Below, one piece after another: positions 44,801-47,063 of a stretch of 47,063 bases of DNA. Made by a program: the position numbers and the translations under genes. The number at the start of each line of letters is the position of its first letter. The first letter of the stretch is position 1. Origin of the DNA: a virus; IMG/VR virus record IMGVR_UViG_3300021406_000005, positions 1 through 47,063 of that record; one strand, 5' to 3'. The notes below the pieces were generated by a model. That model ran no database searches, had not been told where the DNA came from, and saw only the letters and a program-made list of their open reading frames with translations.

Positions 44801-46595
44801 CCAGTTCTACACCAACATGGCCGAGATGACGGGGACGGAGGGCCGGCGAGTCGGCGTCCATCATTCGCTGTGGAATCCCGAGACGTACGTTCCGCACGTG
44901 CTGAATCCCAAAGGTGAAGGCCAGTATCCGGGACTCAGGAAGGCAGTCGGCCGCGCGCTGGGCGGCAATGTGGGCAAGTACTTCGGGTTTGCTCAGGAGC
45001 GGACGTACCCGACGCTACTGCACGCCGTGATGAACGACGTGATCCCGAAGACGATGAACGTGCATGATGCGTTCACGATCCAGCAGGACCACTTCGCCCG
45101 CGCGCGCGCGACGCGATTGCTCGAAGACCAGCTGCGGGATACGAATGTGGGCAAGTACGTCGTGAGCAAGCTGGCGCCCGTAGGATGGAAGCCGCTGGCA
45201 TCTCACGCGGAGGAGTTCAAGCAGCTCGTCCCCTATGACACGGGCCAGATCGGTCCGGAGGGCAATGCAATTTTGGATACCGCGGAAAAGCGGCTCTACG
45301 TTCCGGACTTCATCTCAGACGCGCTGAAGGCGATCACGGCGCCGGACTACACGGTCGAGATCATGGGCAAGGACCTGATCCGCAACTCACAGGCGGCGAC
45401 GAAAGCAGCGCAGCTGGGTCTGAGTCTGTTCCATGCCACGACTGAGAATTACATGGCTCTTGCCAACATGGGAATGAAGGGCTGGGCTAAGGCCCTCGCG
45501 GCCGATCGGGACTCGGGTGAATTTCTCGAAGGGGAGCGCAGGCTGATCCGGGCCGGAGGGACCACCGCGATCCAGGGCAATACGGTCGAGGCTTACAAGG
45601 CGCTGAGCCCGGGTTCGATCCCGACGTATCAGGACATCTGGCGCAAAGCTCCGGCCGTTCGGGAGATGGATCAGTTCGCGCACGCCATCAGCGATTTCAC
45701 GTTCAACAATATGCAGCGGCGGTTTAAGGTGACCGACTTCATGCTGCACCGGGCGGCATGGATGGAGAAGCACCCGAATGCGATGCAGGGCGAGCTGCTC
45801 GAAGCTGAGCGCGGCATGGCGAAGGAAGTGAACGCCATCTACGGAGGCCTGCACTGGGAGAACATCGGGCTCAATAAAGCCACTGTCGAGATCTCGCGGG
45901 CGCTGATGCTGGCTCCGGACTGGACCATCTCGAACGTCTTCAATGTGAAGTACGCGTTTGAGAAGGGACCCGGCGGAAACATGGCCCGGATGTTCTGGAT
46001 CCGGACGCTGGTGGGCGGGATGGTCGCAACGCAGGCCGCGAGCCTGATGTTCTCGCAGCACTTCAGCAAGCGCCCCACGATGGTCTACATGGGCAAGGAC
46101 GTGAACGGAGAAGACATCTACCAGAACGTCTTCTTCAAGGGCGCGCCGGGCGATGCAACGAACCTGGTGACCAACATTTACGACTACGGGCTTGAGGGGA
46201 TCTTCCGGACGATGGCGGGAAAGGGCTCGCCGACAGTTCGCACAGGCCTGCAGCTGGCGACCAACAAGGACTACCTCGGGCATGAGATCGCGCCGAAGGG
46301 GATGAACCCGCTGGCATCGAGCGTGCGGACCGCATTCAGCGCGGTGAAGTCGCTGGCGCCGATTCCGCTGAGTCTCACGAACCAGGTGGACATGCTGTTC
46401 GGTCCGGAGTCCCACAAGTACAAGTGGCCGGAGAGTCTGACGACGATGTTCAGCGGGAATCCGCCCTCGCACGTCGCGCCGCCGGGCACTCACATGAGTG
46501 GTGGCATCCTTCGGCCGAACGCGGAGCGCGAAGAGAATTCGACGCTCGATCAGATGGAGACGGGACGGGTTTACAGGGGCCATTCAGGCCGATGA
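41838..46595 (+). CDS. Polyvalent ejected protein with ddrB-ParB domain
   Basis: A 1585-aa product. GAGG precedes the ATG. Residues 1-390 are Pro/Ala-rich. A ddrB-like ParB-superfamily domain spans about 391-540 (YAVRELSEIQSSHNGQTFAAN, ERDYSKPENQQ, GPVLIDEQGNAIGGNSRTM, PVLVRV), followed by helical extensions to about 780. The C-terminal 730 residues form a large helical region with MAKEVNAIYGGLHW and APDWTISN, typical of phage polyvalent proteins delivered with DNA to counter host defences. The part near residues 330-395 has aberrant codon use because another gene is nested there. Last gene of the virion operon. Confidence 0.75.
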   Translation: MPTATVDDIAPASVPSSGHASFSDIVASPDVGQAPSGLPPPDYVAQQTTTHAQTLADRLMQNQLRQTSQWMADSPPPVPAPPIPTGLRRENQFSQLPGGIPPGTPVQGSPVLPVEGLLFSAAAQGLSKVDAKMGMTGETGEAPNKLGIPPHTEIQGGPVSPKPGVAPTLESFPRPSAPEPPTPPAQEPAQPVAAQPAPAHGAAKAADIVSPAQKPAPNLEAKLPANLRGAKPRYSHGAKQFDLNFESDLDRAAYITAQKTPSKADAAYLKFVMDATGEDEDAIRLHGGNVRAAIKTQARTAEPGTPLTVPDMARKRFAAKPAPQGTIESPGADTSGTPAKRPAPAAVDSGAARPVDAGRTGEGPAIHEPAGAGQRPGTGEATDVLIPGEQRSIPAHYAVRELSEIQSSHNGQTFAANPNYGLENERDYSKPENQQRVIEQSAEGGPNEGFQPRYHVTDNPDMANGPVLIDEQGNAIGGNSRTMHLQRVYGRDGQKAAEYRVLLEKKAAQFGIDPEVIRGMRQPVLVRVASQEGLNSLPTGAKWAVRKTNVQGQAALSSSERAAADAGQMSPEMVSHIAGAIEEAGPDATLNDALTGKSGTVIVNRLIADGFFSEQERPGLMDGKTGALTQVAKDRISKALLGKFFRDSDQISRTPASIRNKLERIAAPLAKVAGDPEWDITPELREAIDLTEFAGAHGIKNLSDVVAQTGMFGEAPKWSDGAVKLAEMLRDGKPNDVVSAFRKYVNSKEPTMFGESTPAEAFRDAFGAEKPERPSSATSSGVGEAPSGPGPTPPESGRSSGGGVPASSVTERTEKPADRPRDRGPVTLGMGLGAFEPFLRESIEDMRALKATRDAALEELERSKITNGEKQWGARVRHFFTATRDLWGARANQGIAKARKLTYASRNRRTGVDTMAEAVAIAREFKGNPEELKSILGGFHPDLARIDDPKVYERVMDRIQALRPAIERALAFNEGKPAPDAAGMKAVDQFYTNMAEMTGTEGRRVGVHHSLWNPETYVPHVLNPKGEGQYPGLRKAVGRALGGNVGKYFGFAQERTYPTLLHAVMNDVIPKTMNVHDAFTIQQDHFARARATRLLEDQLRDTNVGKYVVSKLAPVGWKPLASHAEEFKQLVPYDTGQIGPEGNAILDTAEKRLYVPDFISDALKAITAPDYTVEIMGKDLIRNSQAATKAAQLGLSLFHATTENYMALANMGMKGWAKALAADRDSGEFLEGERRLIRAGGTTAIQGNTVEAYKALSPGSIPTYQDIWRKAPAVREMDQFAHAISDFTFNNMQRRFKVTDFMLHRAAWMEKHPNAMQGELLEAERGMAKEVNAIYGGLHWENIGLNKATVEISRALMLAPDWTISNVFNVKYAFEKGPGGNMARMFWIRTLVGGMVATQAASLMFSQHFSKRPTMVYMGKDVNGEDIYQNVFFKGAPGDATNLVTNIYDYGLEGIFRTMAGKGSPTVRTGLQLATNKDYLGHEIAPKGMNPLASSVRTAFSAVKSLAPIPLSLTNQVDMLFGPESHKYKWPESLTTMFSGNPPSHVAPPGTHMSGGILRPNAEREENSTLDQMETGRVYRGHSGR
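42812..42831 (+). promoter_or_regulatory. Internal promoter and ribosome site for nested gene
   Basis: TACAAT (42812-42817), partly overlapped by TCGAAT, then AGGAG (42827-42831) nine bases before GTG 42841. Expression signals inside the polyvalent gene. Confidence 0.4.
42841..43044 (+). CDS. 67-aa gene nested in another frame of the polyvalent gene
   Basis: GTG start, TAA stop. The product is Gln-rich, then helical (WTPEQLARWTPEELEKGQRF, MNRLAQARDLGLARQ), then Ser/Pro-rich. Third codon positions in this frame are strongly G/C, as in the rest of the genome. The overlapping frame of the 1585-aa protein has many A/T third positions here and encodes only low-complexity Pro/Ala/Gly. The coding frame thus appears to switch near 42820-42841 and back near 43030. 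Either an overprinted gene or an inserted gene that the large frame happens to read through. Function unknown. Confidence 0.55.
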   Translation: MEHQQNDQPQQQWTPEQLARWTPEELEKGQRFMNRLAQARDLGLARQRTSSSPANSAPSQPTTQSAS

Positions 46596-46871
46596 AGAAC
46601 GACGGGCGGCCGCTCCCATCTTGGCTATCTGCTGTCTGCGCTTCGGCGGCGTCATCAGCCGCATCAGCCGCGCAGCCTGTCTGACTGCCGGATCTCTGCG
46701 CGCGCAGCCGCAGGACACCTGCTTACCCTGCGTCAACCTGGTCCCGCGCACGATGATCCTGTTGCCGCAATCGCACTGGCACAGCCAATGGGTGTGGCCG
46801 CTCCTGCTCGATTCCTCGGAGAGGACTACGAGACGACCGAACCGCTGGCCCCTGAGATTCCGGACAGCCAT
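46584..46871 (-). CDS. Small zinc-binding protein (RFGRLVVL...CQCDCGN type)
   Basis: A 95-aa product. LRGQRFGRLVVLSE is followed by HWLCQCDCGN and then SCGCARRD. This GQRFGRL-x-V ... W-x-C-x-CDCGN ... SCGC order is a well-known phage module, often the N-terminal part of HNH or AP2-linked proteins, with a probable zinc site from four cysteines. Here it stands alone with a basic Arg/Ala tail. It overlaps the end of the polyvalent gene convergently by 12 bases. Confidence 0.75.
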   Translation of the reverse strand: MAVRNLRGQRFGRLVVLSEESSRSGHTHWLCQCDCGNRIIVRGTRLTQGKQVSCGCARRDPAVRQAARLMRLMTPPKRRQQIAKMGAAARRSSSA

Positions 46872-46876
46872 CAGAT

Positions 46877-47062
46877 TCACTTCACCGGCGGCGCGGCCGG
46901 CGGCGGAACGGGCGGCGGGGGCCACGCGAAGTAGAAACCGGCGGCGACGTAGACTGAAGGCGTGCCCGCAGAACCGGTCGTTTTCGAATTCGGCGAAAAA
47001 TCACTTCCCGTGCTGGCCAGATTCATTGAGCGGGCAGGCCATCTCGGCATACCGTTGGACAC
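46877..47062 (-). CDS. Small frame across the circle junction
   Basis: A 61-aa frame from a GTG at 47062 (equal to position 126). In the circle it begins two bases after the stop of the 129-380 gene and ends five bases before the next leftward ATG, so it fits the operon. The C-terminal half (YVAAGFYFAW followed by a Pro run) repeats the AAG-x-YFAWP of the 380-634 product. The first half looks weakly coding and is antisense to the 26-241 frame. Uncertain. Confidence 0.4.
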   Translation of the reverse strand: MSNGMPRWPARSMNLASTGSDFSPNSKTTGSAGTPSVYVAAGFYFAWPPPPVPPPAAPPVK

Positions 47063-47063
47063 G
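46937..47063. repeat. Right copy of terminal 127-bp direct repeat
   Basis: Identical to positions 1-127; assembly overlap showing that the genome is circular. Confidence 0.95.

Noticed and set aside
1-47063. CRISPR arrays, tRNA genes and complete IS elements
   Set aside because: No regularly spaced repeats beyond those reported, no cloverleaf seen by eye, and no transposase-like protein.

Overview
The window is one complete, circular, GC-rich bacteriophage genome. The first 127 bases recur exactly as the last 127, so the unique molecule is 46,936 bp. The gene set is that of a temperate, short-tailed (podovirus-like) phage. It has a tyrosine integrase, a replication initiator, TerL, a large P22-type portal, scaffold, major capsid protein, a tail-nozzle-like protein, a beta-helix tailspike and large internal or ejected proteins. 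I see no tape measure, tail tube, sheath, tRNA or CRISPR array. Strong GC3 bias and many Sec-type signal peptides ending in A-x-A fit a GC-rich, probably Gram-negative environmental host. A soil acidobacterium is possible, but this is only an impression.

Layout. (1) 129-822 is a small leftward operon. It is separated from a rightward early operon (938-2313) by an AT-rich control region with three operator-like repeats exactly 26 bp apart. (2) 2219-4170 holds small genes on alternating strands, then the leftward integrase pair. (3) 4312-9027 is a long rightward early operon: the replication initiator, whose gene carries iterons and is probably the origin, followed by about a dozen tiny genes. 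Most overlap by 1 or 4 bases and many encode zinc-ribbon proteins. (4) 9038-9651 is a hairpin or operator plus a two-HTH regulator. (5) 9654-10186 looks like a 533-bp insertion with perfect 15-bp terminal inverted repeats and an 8-bp direct repeat, carrying one foreign-looking gene. (6) 15537 down to 10310 is the leftward packaging and lysis operon: HGG protein, FliA-like sigma factor, TerL, small membrane protein, lysozyme. (7) 15581-31883 is the rightward virion operon: portal, a second sigma-like protein, scaffold, capsid, and secreted-looking tail proteins including an SGNH hydrolase. (8) 32346-31859 is a two-gene leftward insert with an Acb2-like anti-CBASS candidate. (9) 32365-46595 continues the virion genes and ends with a 1585-aa polyvalent protein containing a ddrB-ParB domain, inside which a separate 67-codon gene appears to be nested.

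Two themes tie the genome together. First, the heptamer GTCGAAT sits exactly 8 or 9 bases before the start codon of ten genes on both strands, including portal, nozzle and tailspike. Given the phage-encoded FliA-like sigma factor, the simplest reading is a phage-specific -10 element driving leaderless mRNAs. A second group of starts follows TANNNT hexamers at similar distances and may use the host sigma factor. Second, several virion-region proteins begin with Sec signal peptides, and the three large ones are cysteine-rich, while the capsid protein has no cysteine. This suggests export and disulfide formation before, or instead of, cytoplasmic assembly. Starts given here weigh these motifs, Shine-Dalgarno sites and 1- or 4-base overlaps with upstream stops.
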